A stretch of 64,000 nucleotides of DNA from Glycomyces tenuis DSM 44171. GTDB lineage: Bacteria > Actinomycetota > Actinomycetes > Mycobacteriales > Micromonosporaceae. Below, piece after piece: positions 1 through 8,432 of the stretch. The position numbers and the translations under genes are program-made. How positions within the stretch are numbered: the first letter of the stretch is position 1; every line of letters starts with the position of its first letter. The notes beneath the pieces are model-generated. The model was not told where the DNA came from. It ran no database searches and saw only the letters and a list, made by a program, of their open reading frames with translations. The stretch lies in the NCBI RefSeq assembly GCF_000427885.1, contig NZ_ATYW01000020.1, positions 112,114 through 176,113 of the forward strand, in the 5' to 3' direction.

Positions 1-1041
1 CGGCAGGCGCCCGACGAACGGCACCCCGTCGGTGGTGGCGCTGTCCTGCGCCGCCCACCGGTAGGCGAGTTCGGTGACGCCGAAGCGCTCGGCCGTCCAG
101 GCCGCGAGTCGCTCGAACCGCTCCGACACCTCGCCCTCGCCGGGGGTGAACGACTCGCCGGTGACGATCAGGAGCCGCTCGCCGTCGCGGTACGGCGCGG
201 TGCGCACCGAGCGCGTGCCGCCCTCCTTCGTGATGTACATGCCGCCCGGGTCCTCGCCGAGCGGGATCGCCCCCGCGACGACCACCTCGCGATGCGGCGA
301 CAGCCTGGAGAAGAGGCTGGGCCGGTTGAAGATCGGGTAGTGGGTCGCCACCACCGCGTCCAGAGCCCGCACCCGGTGCCCGCCCTCGACGGCGAGGACC
401 ACGGGGGACTCCTCCCGCTCCAGGCCGACCACGCGGGTGCGCTCGAAGACCCGCCCGCCGTTCGCGAGGAGGTCCTCCAGGAGCGCCAGCAGGTACCGGC
501 GGGGGTGGAACTGGGCCTGGCCGTCGAGCCGGACCGCCCCGGCGACGGCGTAGGGCAGGCCGGTCTCGGTCGTGAACGACGCGTCCAGGCCCGCCTCGCG
601 GGCGGCGTCGACCTCGTCGCGGATCGCCTGGACGCCCTCGTGCCGCTCGGTGTAGACGTAGGCGGGCGCCCGCTCCAGTTCGCAGTCGACCGACAGCGCC
701 TCGGCGGTGGCGAAGGCGTATTCGACGGCCTCGGACTGGGAGGCGGCGTAGCGGCGCGCCGCCTCGGCGCCGAGCGCCGACCGCAGATGCGCGTAGACGA
801 GCGCGTGCTGCGCGGTCAGCTTCGCCGTCGTGTGCCCCGTGACGCCCTCGAGGACGCGCCTGGCCTCCAGCAGCGCCACCGACCTGCCCGCGCGGGACAG
901 CTCCCAGGCCGTGCACAGTCCGGCGATCCCGCCGCCGACGACCGCGACGTCGATGTCCAGGTCGTCCTCCAGCGGCGGATGCTCCTCGGCCTCGGCCGAG
1001 GCGATCCAATAGGACTCAGGGGGTCCGAAATGCACTGTCAT
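1..1041 (-). CDS. FAD-dependent oxidoreductase, DadA/Rieske type (3' end outside window)
   Basis: Open frame read from an ATG at 1041 to the window edge with no stop (347 codons). The N-terminus has a dinucleotide-binding motif GGGIAGL around residues 37-43, followed by VTGHTTAKLTAQH, typical of glycine/D-amino-acid-oxidase-like flavoproteins that often carry a C-terminal Rieske domain; that part would lie outside the window and cannot be seen. Predicted flavin-dependent oxidation of a small molecule. It lies 46 bp upstream of the methyltransferase region on the same strand and next to a type III polyketide synthase and a UbiA enzyme, so a tailoring role is possible (inference). Family call is firm, substrate unknown. 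Confidence 0.8.
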   Translation of the reverse strand, partial: MTVHFGPPESYWIASAEAEEHPPLEDDLDIDVAVVGGGIAGLCTAWELSRAGRSVALLEARRVLEGVTGHTTAKLTAQHALVYAHLRSALGAEAARRYAASQSEAVEYAFATAEALSVDCELERAPAYVYTERHEGVQAIRDEVDAAREAGLDASFTTETGLPYAVAGAVRLDGQAQFHPRRYLLALLEDLLANGGRVFERTRVVGLEREESPVVLAVEGGHRVRALDAVVATHYPIFNRPSLFSRLSPHREVVVAGAIPLGEDPGGMYITKEGGTRSVRTAPYRDGERLLIVTGESFTPGEGEVSERFERLAAWTAERFGVTELAYRWAAQDSATTDGVPFVGRLP

Positions 1042-1087
1042 GGTGACGGTTTACCCACACCGGGGCGCTCCATGCGCGGCGGCGCCG

Positions 1088-1810
1088 TCATCCCGCTTTG
1101 CGGCCGTAGCCCTGGAAGAGCACCGCGGTGGTCGGCGAGGGCACCATGCGGACGGTGGATCTGCGGTGGAGCGACCAGGCCGCCAGGTCGGCCATGGACG
1201 GCCGGATGCCCCGCAGGGCCAGGCGCACGCCGTGCCGCTCGCACTCCGCGCGCAGCACCGCCCGGTCGACCAGGAGGGCCGGGTCGTGGACGCCGCGCGG
1301 CGCGAGCCGCACGGACTCGATCAGGCCGATGGCGATCAGGCGGCACAGCGCGGTGTCCGCGAGCGTGTCGATCACCAGCACCCCTCCGGGGCGGAGCAGG
1401 CGGCACGCCTCCGCCACCGCGCGCGGCAGGTCGGGGACGTGCTCGAGGATCTCCCCGGCCACGACGACGTCGGCCGAGCCGTCGGCCAGCGGCGCCGCGA
1501 GGACGTCGCCCCGGACGGCGTGGACCCCGTGCTCGGCGGCCAGCCGCAGCGAGGGAGCCGAGAGGTCCACGCCGATGTGCCGGTAGCCCTTGCCCGCGAT
1601 GTGCGGCGCGAGCAGCCCCGCGCCGCACCCGAGGTCCACCAGGACCGCGTCCGGCCGGGCGGCCGGCGGGACGAGCCGCCCGCGGGCGGCGGCGAGCCAG
1701 TGCAGCATCACGAACGGCCCGCGCGGGCGCCACCACTGCTCGGCGTGGTCGTCGTAGAGCGCGAGATCGCCCCGCGCCGGCTTTCGGGAGCGGGCCGTGA
1801 GACTGCGCAT
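1088..1810 (-). CDS. Class I SAM-dependent methyltransferase (UbiG-like)
   Basis: 240 aa. SAM-binding motif I VDLGCGAGL lies near residues 58-66, and GEILEHVPDL and LLRPGGVLVIDTL follow as in UbiG/UbiE-type O- or C-methyltransferases. The ATG at 1810 was preferred over an upstream in-frame start at 1867, because the latter would run into the divergent prenyltransferase gene starting at 1837. Only 26 bp separate the two divergent genes, so their promoters must overlap. With the adjacent prenyltransferase and polyketide synthase, the likely substrate is a phenolic or quinone ring (inference). Confidence 0.85.
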   Translation of the reverse strand: MRSLTARSRKPARGDLALYDDHAEQWWRPRGPFVMLHWLAAARGRLVPPAARPDAVLVDLGCGAGLLAPHIAGKGYRHIGVDLSAPSLRLAAEHGVHAVRGDVLAAPLADGSADVVVAGEILEHVPDLPRAVAEACRLLRPGGVLVIDTLADTALCRLIAIGLIESVRLAPRGVHDPALLVDRAVLRAECERHGVRLALRGIRPSMADLAAWSLHRRSTVRMVPSPTTAVLFQGYGRKAG

Positions 1811-1836
1811 GCGACCAGGATGGCACACTGGCGCCC

Positions 1837-2673
1837 GTGAAGCGGGCTTCGGCGGTGACGTGGGCACTCGCCCGCGCCTGCCACCCGCTGCCCGTCCTGG
1901 CGGTCACGGCGATCACCGCCGGGCTGGTCATCGGCGCCGAGCGGCCGTTCGGCGCCTCGCTGACGGTGGTCGCCGCCGTCTTCGCGGGCCAGCTGTCCGT
2001 CGGCTGGCTCAACGACCTGGTCGACGCGCCGCGCGACGCCATGGCGGGCCGCTCGGGCAAACCGGTGGCGGCCGGGGAGGTGGCCCCGGCGGTCGTGCGC
2101 GTCGGCGTGATCGCCGCGGCCGCGCTCGCGCTCCTCCTCTCGCTGCCCTCCGGACTGGCCGCCGCCGGAGCGCACACCGCCGCCCTGGTCTCGGCGTGGG
2201 CCTACGACCTCGGCGTCAAGGCCACCGCGTTCTCGGTGCTGCCGTACGCGGTGTCGTTCGCGCTGCTGCCCGCGTTCGTCTCGATGGGGCTGCCCGGATC
2301 ACCGCTGCCGCCGCCGTGGCTCCTGGCCGGTGCCGCGTGCCTGGGCTCGGCGGCGCACTTCGTCAACGTGCTGCCCGACCTCGACGACGACGCCGCGACC
2401 GGTGTGCGGGGCCTGCCGCACCGCCTTGGCCCGCGCGTGAGCTGGGCGGTCGCCGCGGCCCTGGTGCTGGGAGCCTCGGCGCTCCTGGCCTTCGGGCCGC
2501 CCGGCCCGCCCGCTCCGGCGGGTCTGGCCGCGGTGCCCCTCGCGGCGGCCGTGCTCGCCGTCGGCGCGCTCCTGGGGCGCCGCCCGCGCTCGCGGGCGGC
2601 GTTCCGAGCGGTGATCGCGGTGGCCCTCGTCGACGTGGCATTGCTGCTCCAAACCGGAGTTTCGACGCCATGA
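1837..2673 (+). CDS. UbiA-family prenyltransferase
   Basis: 278 aa, polytopic (about 8-9 membrane segments). The first Asp-rich motif reads NDLVDAPRD (N59, D60, D63, D67) and the second DLDDDAATG near residue 182, matching the NDxxDxxxD and DxxxD prenyl-diphosphate/Mg2+ sites of UbiA enzymes. Starts at GTG. Expected to attach an isoprenoid tail to an aromatic acceptor at the membrane. The type III polyketide synthase downstream could make that acceptor. Product not predictable. Confidence 0.85.
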   Translation: MKRASAVTWALARACHPLPVLAVTAITAGLVIGAERPFGASLTVVAAVFAGQLSVGWLNDLVDAPRDAMAGRSGKPVAAGEVAPAVVRVGVIAAAALALLLSLPSGLAAAGAHTAALVSAWAYDLGVKATAFSVLPYAVSFALLPAFVSMGLPGSPLPPPWLLAGAACLGSAAHFVNVLPDLDDDAATGVRGLPHRLGPRVSWAVAAALVLGASALLAFGPPGPPAPAGLAAVPLAAAVLAVGALLGRRPRSRAAFRAVIAVALVDVALLLQTGVSTP

Positions 2674-2684
2674 CCTCTAGCCGT

Positions 2685-2735
2685 CGCATCCGGGGGTTTG
2701 TACCCTGGTATGAGGGGCATTCGTCTCCGGATGCG
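2685..2735. promoter_or_regulatory. Inverted repeat between UbiA and PKS genes
   Basis: Nine-base arms CGCATCCGG (2685-2693) and CCGGATGCG (2727-2735) are perfect inverse complements 33 bp apart, with a smaller GGGT-TTGT-ACCC hairpin just inside the left arm. It sits 12 bp after the UbiA stop and about 78 bp before the PKS start. It could be a terminator/attenuator or an operator pair; the sequence does not decide. Confidence 0.35.
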
Positions 2736-2812
2736 CGACCGCTCCCGGTGCGCCCGACCCGAAAGCGAGGGCTGGTGTCAGCAACACGGACCCGCACAGA
2801 GACGGCGCGGCG

Positions 2813-3856
2813 GTGAGCGCGCGCGTCACCGGCGTCGGCGCGGCGCTGCCGCCCGCCTACGAACAGGACACGCTCTGGTCCGAGTACTTCCGCGAGCACT
2901 TCGCCGGAAGCCGGGCCGCCGAGCGGATCTTCGCCTCCTCCGGGGTGCGCCGCCGCCACTCGGTGATCGACCCGGCCAGTGGACTGGACGTCTCCACCTG
3001 GTCCACAGGGGACCGTATGCGCAGTTACGGGGAACTGGCGCCCCCGCTCGGCCACCGGGCGGTCGCCGAAGCGCTGGACGACGCGGGCCTCGGTGCCGAC
3101 GAGGTCGGCATGCTCGCCGTCGCCTCCTGCACCGGCTACTGCACCCCCGGCGTCGACATCCAGCTGGCCGCCTCGCTGGGGCTGCGGCCGGACGTCCAGC
3201 GGCTGCTCGTCGGGCACATGGGCTGCCACGCCGCCCTGCCCGGCATCGGCGCGGTCGCCGACTTCGTCTCGGCGCGCGGGCGGTCCGCCGTGCTGCTCTG
3301 CCTCGAGCTGACCACGCTGCACCTCCAGCCGGCCTCCAGGGATGCGCAGCAGGTGGTCACCCACGCCCTGTTCGGCGACGCGGCGGCGGCCCTGGTGCTG
3401 CGCCCCGAGAGCGAACCGGGCCCGGGTCTGCGCGTCACCGAGATCGCCGCCCGCACCGGCACCGGCACCAGCGGCCACATGACCTGGGACGTCACCGATC
3501 TCGGCTTCCGCATGGGATTGTCGCCCGACGTCCCCGAGGTCCTCGGCGAGCACGTCGGCCCGCTGGTGAAGGACCTGCTGGCCCGCCACGGCCTCGACGT
3601 GCCCGACGTGCGCGGCTGGGCGGTGCACCCCGGCGGGCCGCGCATCCTCGACGCCGTCCAGGACGGCCTCGGCCTCGCCCCCTCCGACCTGGCGGCCTCG
3701 CGCGAAGTCCTGGCCGAGTACGGCAACTGCTCCTCGGTCACCGTCCTGCTGGTACTGCGCGAACTGCTGCGCGCCGGCGAGCCGTCCGGACCGGTGGTGG
3801 CGATGTCGTTCGGCCCCGGGCTCACCCTGTACGCGGCGCTGCTCGAACCGGCGTGA
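2813..3856 (+). CDS. Type III polyketide synthase (chalcone/stilbene synthase-like)
   Basis: 347 aa, thiolase-fold homodimeric condensing enzyme. The Cys-His-Asn triad is visible: C138 in GHMGCHAALPG, H272 in WAVHPGGPRI and N305 in YGNCSSVTVL. Length fits the family (about 350 aa). It would extend a starter acyl-CoA with malonyl-CoA and cyclise the product to a resorcinol or pyrone. Start is GTG at 2813 with only a weak ribosome site. It is followed after 12 bp by the convergent ROK gene. The neighbourhood (UbiA, methyltransferase, flavoprotein) resembles actinobacterial phenolic-lipid or prenylated-phenol gene groups; product unknown. Confidence 0.9.
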   Translation: MSARVTGVGAALPPAYEQDTLWSEYFREHFAGSRAAERIFASSGVRRRHSVIDPASGLDVSTWSTGDRMRSYGELAPPLGHRAVAEALDDAGLGADEVGMLAVASCTGYCTPGVDIQLAASLGLRPDVQRLLVGHMGCHAALPGIGAVADFVSARGRSAVLLCLELTTLHLQPASRDAQQVVTHALFGDAAAALVLRPESEPGPGLRVTEIAARTGTGTSGHMTWDVTDLGFRMGLSPDVPEVLGEHVGPLVKDLLARHGLDVPDVRGWAVHPGGPRILDAVQDGLGLAPSDLAASREVLAEYGNCSSVTVLLVLRELLRAGEPSGPVVAMSFGPGLTLYAALLEPA

Positions 3857-3868
3857 GCCGGACGCGCC

Positions 3869-5077
3869 TCACCGCTGCGACGCGAGCCAGGCGGCCGGGT
3901 CGAGGCGGAGCCGGTCGATGAAGCTCAGGGCGGCGCCGATCGCGGCCGCGTCGGGGCCGAGGATCGCCGGGCGCACCGCGACGGGCGCCCACGCGGCCGA
4001 CAGCACGCGCCGGGCGATCTCGTCCTCCACCCGATCGGTGACCCATGAGGACAGCAGGGCGAAGCCCCCGCCGAGCAGCACGGTGCCGATGTCGAGGATG
4101 TTCAGCACATTGGACAGCGCCACGCCCAGCGCGGTGCCCGCCTCGTCGATCGCCGCGAGCGTGGCCGCGTCGCCCTCGTCGGCCCTGGTCGTGACGGCGA
4201 GTTCCGGCATGGTGCCCGCCGGGGCGGGCGAGTCCCCCAGCAGCGCCTGCGGACTGGCGTAGGTCTGGAGGCAGCCGCGCGAGCCGCACGGGCACCGCCT
4301 GCCCTCCGGGTCCACTGTGACATGCCCGAGTTCGCCGCTCCAGCCCCGCGAGCCGCGTACGAGCCGCCCGTCCAGGATGATCCCCGCGCCGATGTGCAGC
4401 CCGCCCGAGACGTACACGAAGTTGTCGAGCTCGCCCCGCGTGGCGTGCAGCTCGCCGTGCGCGGCGAGGTTCGCCTCGTTGTCCACGGTGATCGGCAGGT
4501 CGAGGTGCCCCAGCCCCGACCGCAGGAGCGAGCCCGCGTCGACGTCGGCCCATCCGAGCGCCGGGGCGGACCGCACGACGCCCTTGTCGACTGGCCCCGG
4601 CACGGCCAGCGTGACCGCGACGACCGTGAGGCGCTCGGCGGCGACGGCCTCGACGGCGGCCGAGGCCATCGCCGCCAGGCGGCCCATCACGGCGGCCGGC
4701 TCGGCGTCCGCGAACGCGAAGGGCGCGAAGGCCAGGTGCCGGACGGTGCCGGTGAGGTCGACGACGCACGCGGCCAGGCCGTCGGCCCGGATGTCGAGGC
4801 CCAGGCCGGCGGGCCCGCTGCGGGAGAGGATCAGCCCGACGCGGGGGCGCCCGGCCCGGCCGTCGCGGGCCGAACCGGTCTCGGTGACCAGCCGCCCGGC
4901 GATGAGCTCTTCGACGATGCGGGTGATGGTGGGGCGCGTCAGGCCGGTGACCGAGGCGAGCTCGGTGCGGGAGATGGGCCTCTCGGCGGCGAGGACGTGC
5001 CGGAAGACCAGCTCGAGGTTGAGCTCGCGGAGGCTCTCCTGCCGGGCGGGACTCGCCGCCCGCTCGGTGCCGGTCAT
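3869..5077 (-). CDS. ROK-family transcriptional regulator
   Basis: 402 aa. N-terminal winged helix-turn-helix (about 10-75: SRTELASVTGLTRPTITRI) followed by a ROK sugar-kinase-like domain. The zinc-binding motif CPCGSRGC and the preceding GELGHV are present. Start ATG at 5077 overlaps the stop of the upstream gene by 4 bp (ATGA), so it is the last gene of the operon starting at 11643. Probably a sugar-responsive repressor of this operon (inference). Other in-frame starts upstream lie inside the preceding gene and are rejected. Confidence 0.88.
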   Translation of the reverse strand: MTGTERAASPARQESLRELNLELVFRHVLAAERPISRTELASVTGLTRPTITRIVEELIAGRLVTETGSARDGRAGRPRVGLILSRSGPAGLGLDIRADGLAACVVDLTGTVRHLAFAPFAFADAEPAAVMGRLAAMASAAVEAVAAERLTVVAVTLAVPGPVDKGVVRSAPALGWADVDAGSLLRSGLGHLDLPITVDNEANLAAHGELHATRGELDNFVYVSGGLHIGAGIILDGRLVRGSRGWSGELGHVTVDPEGRRCPCGSRGCLQTYASPQALLGDSPAPAGTMPELAVTTRADEGDAATLAAIDEAGTALGVALSNVLNILDIGTVLLGGGFALLSSWVTDRVEDEIARRVLSAAWAPVAVRPAILGPDAAAIGAALSFIDRLRLDPAAWLASQR

Positions 5078-5976
5078 GCCGCCGACCGGGCGGTGGCGGC
5101 GAGCGCGGCGGCCTCGTCTGCGGCGAGCGCACCGTCGGCGACGACCGCGATGACGTTCCGGTCGATCGACTCGCCCGGTTCGAGCACCAGCGGGCGGTCC
5201 CAGGCCAGCGAGGAGCCGACGCCGAGGTAGTCGCGGGCCCGGACGAACCAGCGGTCCATCGCCGTCTCGGCGTTCCCCGGCAGGAACACCACCGTCCACT
5301 CGCGGTTCTCGGAGTCGAGGCCGCCGACGGCCACCCAGTCGGCCGTCTTGCCGTGGACGGCGCGGACCCCGGTGCCGTCCTGGCTGAGGACCCTGACCGG
5401 TCCGGTGACGGCCGGGCCGCGCCAGAAGAAGCCGCCGTAGCCCGCGCCGGGGCGGCCCAGCGCCGCGGGGCTGCGGATCGGCAGCGGCCGCCGGGTCGCG
5501 TTGGCCAGGCGCGTCCGCACCCGCAGCGCCCACGCGTCCCGGTTCACCGGGCGGCAGACGATCGACCGGCGCTCTCGCAGGAGGATCGCCCGGCCCGCGT
5601 CGACCCAGCGCACGGTGTGGACCAGATCGGTGTCCGACAACGTGAGCCACCGCTGATGCCGCTGCATCCCGTGGTCGTCGAGCCAGGCCGGGCCGTGCCC
5701 GGCGACGAAGGTCCGCCCGCCCCAGAAGTTGCGCCCGTCGATGTCCGGCGCGGCGATGCTGATGCCCAGCTGGTGGGTGTGGGAGTCCGGTCTGGCGTCG
5801 GTGACCAGGCACCCGGCGAGCGTGCGCACGGGGTGGAGGAACGGGCGCGGCGCGGTGGACGGGGGCAGCTCGGGCCGCCACACGTACCTGGCGACCTCCC
5901 GCCCGCCGACCCGGAGCTCGACGGCGTCCGGCGCCTGGGCCGCGAGCGTCGGACCGGCAGTGCCGGGGACCTTCAT
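5074..5976 (-). CDS. DUF6807 (PmoA-like) family protein, copy 2
   Basis: 300 aa. Shares RYVWRPELP, PRPFLHPVRT, NFWGGRTFV and RPGAGYGGFFWRG with the protein encoded just upstream, so the two are tandem paralogues. The family is often labelled methane-oxygenase PmoA by automatic pipelines, but this is a soluble-looking beta-rich protein common in sugar-catabolic operons and not a membrane monooxygenase subunit. The start at 5976 is chosen because GGGAGG lies 5-6 bp upstream; a further ATG at 5988 lacks such a site. Function unknown; a role in modified-sugar catabolism is inferred from context. Confidence 0.75.
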   Translation of the reverse strand: MKVPGTAGPTLAAQAPDAVELRVGGREVARYVWRPELPPSTAPRPFLHPVRTLAGCLVTDARPDSHTHQLGISIAAPDIDGRNFWGGRTFVAGHGPAWLDDHGMQRHQRWLTLSDTDLVHTVRWVDAGRAILLRERRSIVCRPVNRDAWALRVRTRLANATRRPLPIRSPAALGRPGAGYGGFFWRGPAVTGPVRVLSQDGTGVRAVHGKTADWVAVGGLDSENREWTVVFLPGNAETAMDRWFVRARDYLGVGSSLAWDRPLVLEPGESIDRNVIAVVADGALAADEAAALAATARSAA

Positions 5977-5991
5977 GCCGCCTCCCATCGC

Positions 5992-6867
5992 CTACGCCTC
6001 GTCGTGCGCCCGAGCCGCCGCGACCAGGGCGAGCGTCGCCGGGCGGTCGAGGTCGCCGTCGGCGACCACCGTGATGATACGACGGCGCGGACCGGCGCCC
6101 GGAGCGGCCATGAGCGGTGCCGACCAGGCGAGCGAGGCGCCGACGCCGAGGTAGTCGCCGCTGCGGACGAACCACGGGTCGCCCTCGTCCGCGGCGACGA
6201 AGACCAGCGTCCACGGCGCCTCGCCTGAGGCGTGCAGCGACAGCCAGGCGGTGCGCGCGCCGTGGAGCCCGCGCTCTCCGGCCGCGTCCGGCCCGACGAC
6301 GCGGACGCGCCGCCCGCCCCGCCGCGCGCGCCAGAAGAAGCCGCCGTAGCCCGCACCGGGGCGGCCGTTGACCGCCGGGCTGGCGAACGCCAGCGGCGAG
6401 GCGGTCAGGTTCGTCAGCTCGAAGCCGAAGTCCAGCGCCCACGCCCGCTCGTCGAGCGGCACCGCGGCGATCCGGCGGCGCTCGCGCAGCAGCGCGGCCC
6501 CGCCGGGGCCGGTCCAGCGCAGCTCGTGGGCGAGCGCGGTGTCGCTCGCGGACTCCCAGCGGTGGTGGCGCTGGACGCCGTGGTTCGGCAGGGTCACCGG
6601 GCCGCGCCCGGCGACGAAGGTCCGCCCGCCCCAGAAGTTCGCGCCGCCCACGTCGGCCACCGCGAGGCTCACGCCGAGATGGTGCCGGTGGTCCTCGGGC
6701 ATGAGCTCGGTGACCGCCGTTCCCGACGGCGTGCGCACCGGATGCAGGTACGGCCTGGGGGAGAGGCCTTCGGGCAGCTCCGGCCGCCAGACGTAGTCGG
6801 CCACCGCCCGGCCGTCCAGGCGCAGGACGCGCGGCTCGGCGCCGACGTCTCCGGCCCCGCCGCTCAC
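5992..6867 (-). CDS. DUF6807 (PmoA-like) family protein, copy 1
   Basis: 291 aa, paralogue of the next gene downstream (shared DYVWRPELP, PRPYLHPVRT, NFWGGRTFV, GRPGAGYGGFFWR). Start is a GTG at 6867 overlapping the GH43 stop by 4 bp (GTGA). No signal peptide or membrane segment. Member of the sugar operon; biochemical role not known. Confidence 0.75.
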   Translation of the reverse strand: MSGGAGDVGAEPRVLRLDGRAVADYVWRPELPEGLSPRPYLHPVRTPSGTAVTELMPEDHRHHLGVSLAVADVGGANFWGGRTFVAGRGPVTLPNHGVQRHHRWESASDTALAHELRWTGPGGAALLRERRRIAAVPLDERAWALDFGFELTNLTASPLAFASPAVNGRPGAGYGGFFWRARRGGRRVRVVGPDAAGERGLHGARTAWLSLHASGEAPWTLVFVAADEGDPWFVRSGDYLGVGASLAWSAPLMAAPGAGPRRRIITVVADGDLDRPATLALVAAARAHDEA

Positions 6868-8417
6868 GGGGTGATCCGCACTGGACCGAACTCGGCCGCG
6901 CCCCCGGCGGCGTCCGGCGCGGCGGCGGCGAACAGGCCGAGGGCCGCGCCGACCCACTGCGCGGCGGTGGCCTCGAACGGCGGGCCGAGCGGGCGCGGCG
7001 GCTCGCCCGCAGCGCCCGCCAGGAAGCGGCAGCGGCCGTCCCCGTCGAGCTCCACGCCGATCGCGACCGTCGCGGTCGTGCCGTCCTCGCCGAGTTCCAC
7101 CGCCGTCGCGTCGGCGGCCTCGCGTTCGGTGCCGCCCGCCTCGGCCCTCCGGTGGACCAGGGCGGCGCCGCCGGGCGTGCGCTCCAGGCCGATCCAGGCG
7201 TAACTGTCGCCCAGCACCGTCAGACCGGCCCGCGCGCCCGCCGCCGCACCGGCCAGCCGCACGGTGGTGACGGCGCGGAACCGCTCGGCGGGCAGCCGCT
7301 GCTCCAGCAGGTTCGGGAGCCGCCGCAGGTCCCCGGTGTCGGTCGGCGCGCACGCCAGCCGCAGTGCCCCGCCCGGCCCGGGCTCCCGCCACTCCGGTTC
7401 GGGATTGGCCGCCCACGCCCATTGCAGACCGGGCTCGCCGCCGGGGAAGTCGTCGCCCGCGGCCGGGGCGGTGGGCGCCTGGTCCGAGGCGACGTCCGGT
7501 TTGGCGTGCGTCGCGACCGGCCGCCCCGGCGGCTCGCCGATGACGGGCCAGCCGTCCGAGTCCCACCGCATCGGCTGCAAGTGCACGACGCGCCCGAACG
7601 CGTCCCTGTCCTGGAAGTGCAGGAACCAGTCCCGTCCGCCCGCGGCGGTCACCCACGCGCCCTGGTGCGGCCCGTTGACGTCCGTGTCGCCCTGCTCCAG
7701 GACGATCCGCTCCTCGTAGGGGCCGAAGACGTCCCTGGACCGGAACACCGACTGCCAGCCGTCGCGCACGCCCCCGGCCGGGGCGAAGATCCAGTACCAG
7801 CCGTCGCGGCGGTAGCACTTGGGGCCTTCGAGCGTGCGGTACCCCGGCAGGGCGCCGCCGTCGACGATGTCGCGTCCGTCGTCCAGCAGCGCGGTCGCGT
7901 CCGAGTTCATGCGGTGGCAGGTGAGCCGGTTGTTGAACCCGGCCCGGCTCTTCGCCCAGGCGTGCACGAGGTACGCCGAGCCGTCCTCGTCCCACAGCGG
8001 GCACGGGTCGATCAGGCCCCGCCCGCTCTTGAGCAGGCGCGGGCTCGACCACGGTCCCGCCGGGTCGGCGGCGGTGACGACGGAGACGCCGCGGTCGGGA
8101 TCGGGGTAGAAGATCCAGAACCGGCCCGCGTGGTGGCGGATGGCCGGCGCCCACACCCCGCAGCCGCGCCGCGGCTCCCGGAACGCCCCCTCGGGCTCCA
8201 GCCGGGGCAGCGCGTGGCCGATGATCGTCCAGTTCACCAGGTCCCGGCTGCGCAGCACGGGCAGCCCCGGCACGCGGTGGAAGCTGGAGGCGACGAGATA
8301 GAAGTCGTCGCCGACCCTGACCGCGTCGGGATCGGACCAGTCCGCTCGCAGGACCGGGTTGCTGTAGGTGCCGTCGCCGTTGTCGGCGGTCCCGAATGCC
8401 TTGGCCCCTTGGTTCAC
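6864..8417 (-). CDS. Glycoside hydrolase family 43 protein (beta-xylosidase/arabinosidase-like)
   Basis: 517 aa, no signal peptide, so probably intracellular. The five-bladed propeller spans about residues 18-310. Candidate catalytic residues are D29 (base, WSDPDAV), D137 (pKa modulator, GLIDPCP) and E197 (acid, TLEGPKC), as expected for GH43. A C-terminal beta-sandwich (about 330-517) is of the kind found in longer GH43 xylosidases. GTG start at 8417 with GGAG 7 bp upstream. It would cleave arabino- or xylo-oligosaccharides brought in by the importer encoded upstream; exact linkage is unknown. Confidence 0.87.
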   Translation of the reverse strand: MNQGAKAFGTADNGDGTYSNPVLRADWSDPDAVRVGDDFYLVASSFHRVPGLPVLRSRDLVNWTIIGHALPRLEPEGAFREPRRGCGVWAPAIRHHAGRFWIFYPDPDRGVSVVTAADPAGPWSSPRLLKSGRGLIDPCPLWDEDGSAYLVHAWAKSRAGFNNRLTCHRMNSDATALLDDGRDIVDGGALPGYRTLEGPKCYRRDGWYWIFAPAGGVRDGWQSVFRSRDVFGPYEERIVLEQGDTDVNGPHQGAWVTAAGGRDWFLHFQDRDAFGRVVHLQPMRWDSDGWPVIGEPPGRPVATHAKPDVASDQAPTAPAAGDDFPGGEPGLQWAWAANPEPEWREPGPGGALRLACAPTDTGDLRRLPNLLEQRLPAERFRAVTTVRLAGAAAGARAGLTVLGDSYAWIGLERTPGGAALVHRRAEAGGTEREAADATAVELGEDGTTATVAIGVELDGDGRCRFLAGAAGEPPRPLGPPFEATAAQWVGAALGLFAAAAPDAAGGAAEFGPVRITP

Positions 8418-8432
8418 GTCGATGCTCCGCGT

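Noticed and set aside
1811..1867. Longer N-terminus for the methyltransferase
   Set aside because: Would overlap the divergent prenyltransferase start and adds residues unlike the family.
5977..5988. Upstream ATG for DUF6807 copy 2
   Set aside because: The GGGAGG between the two ATGs fits the second one.
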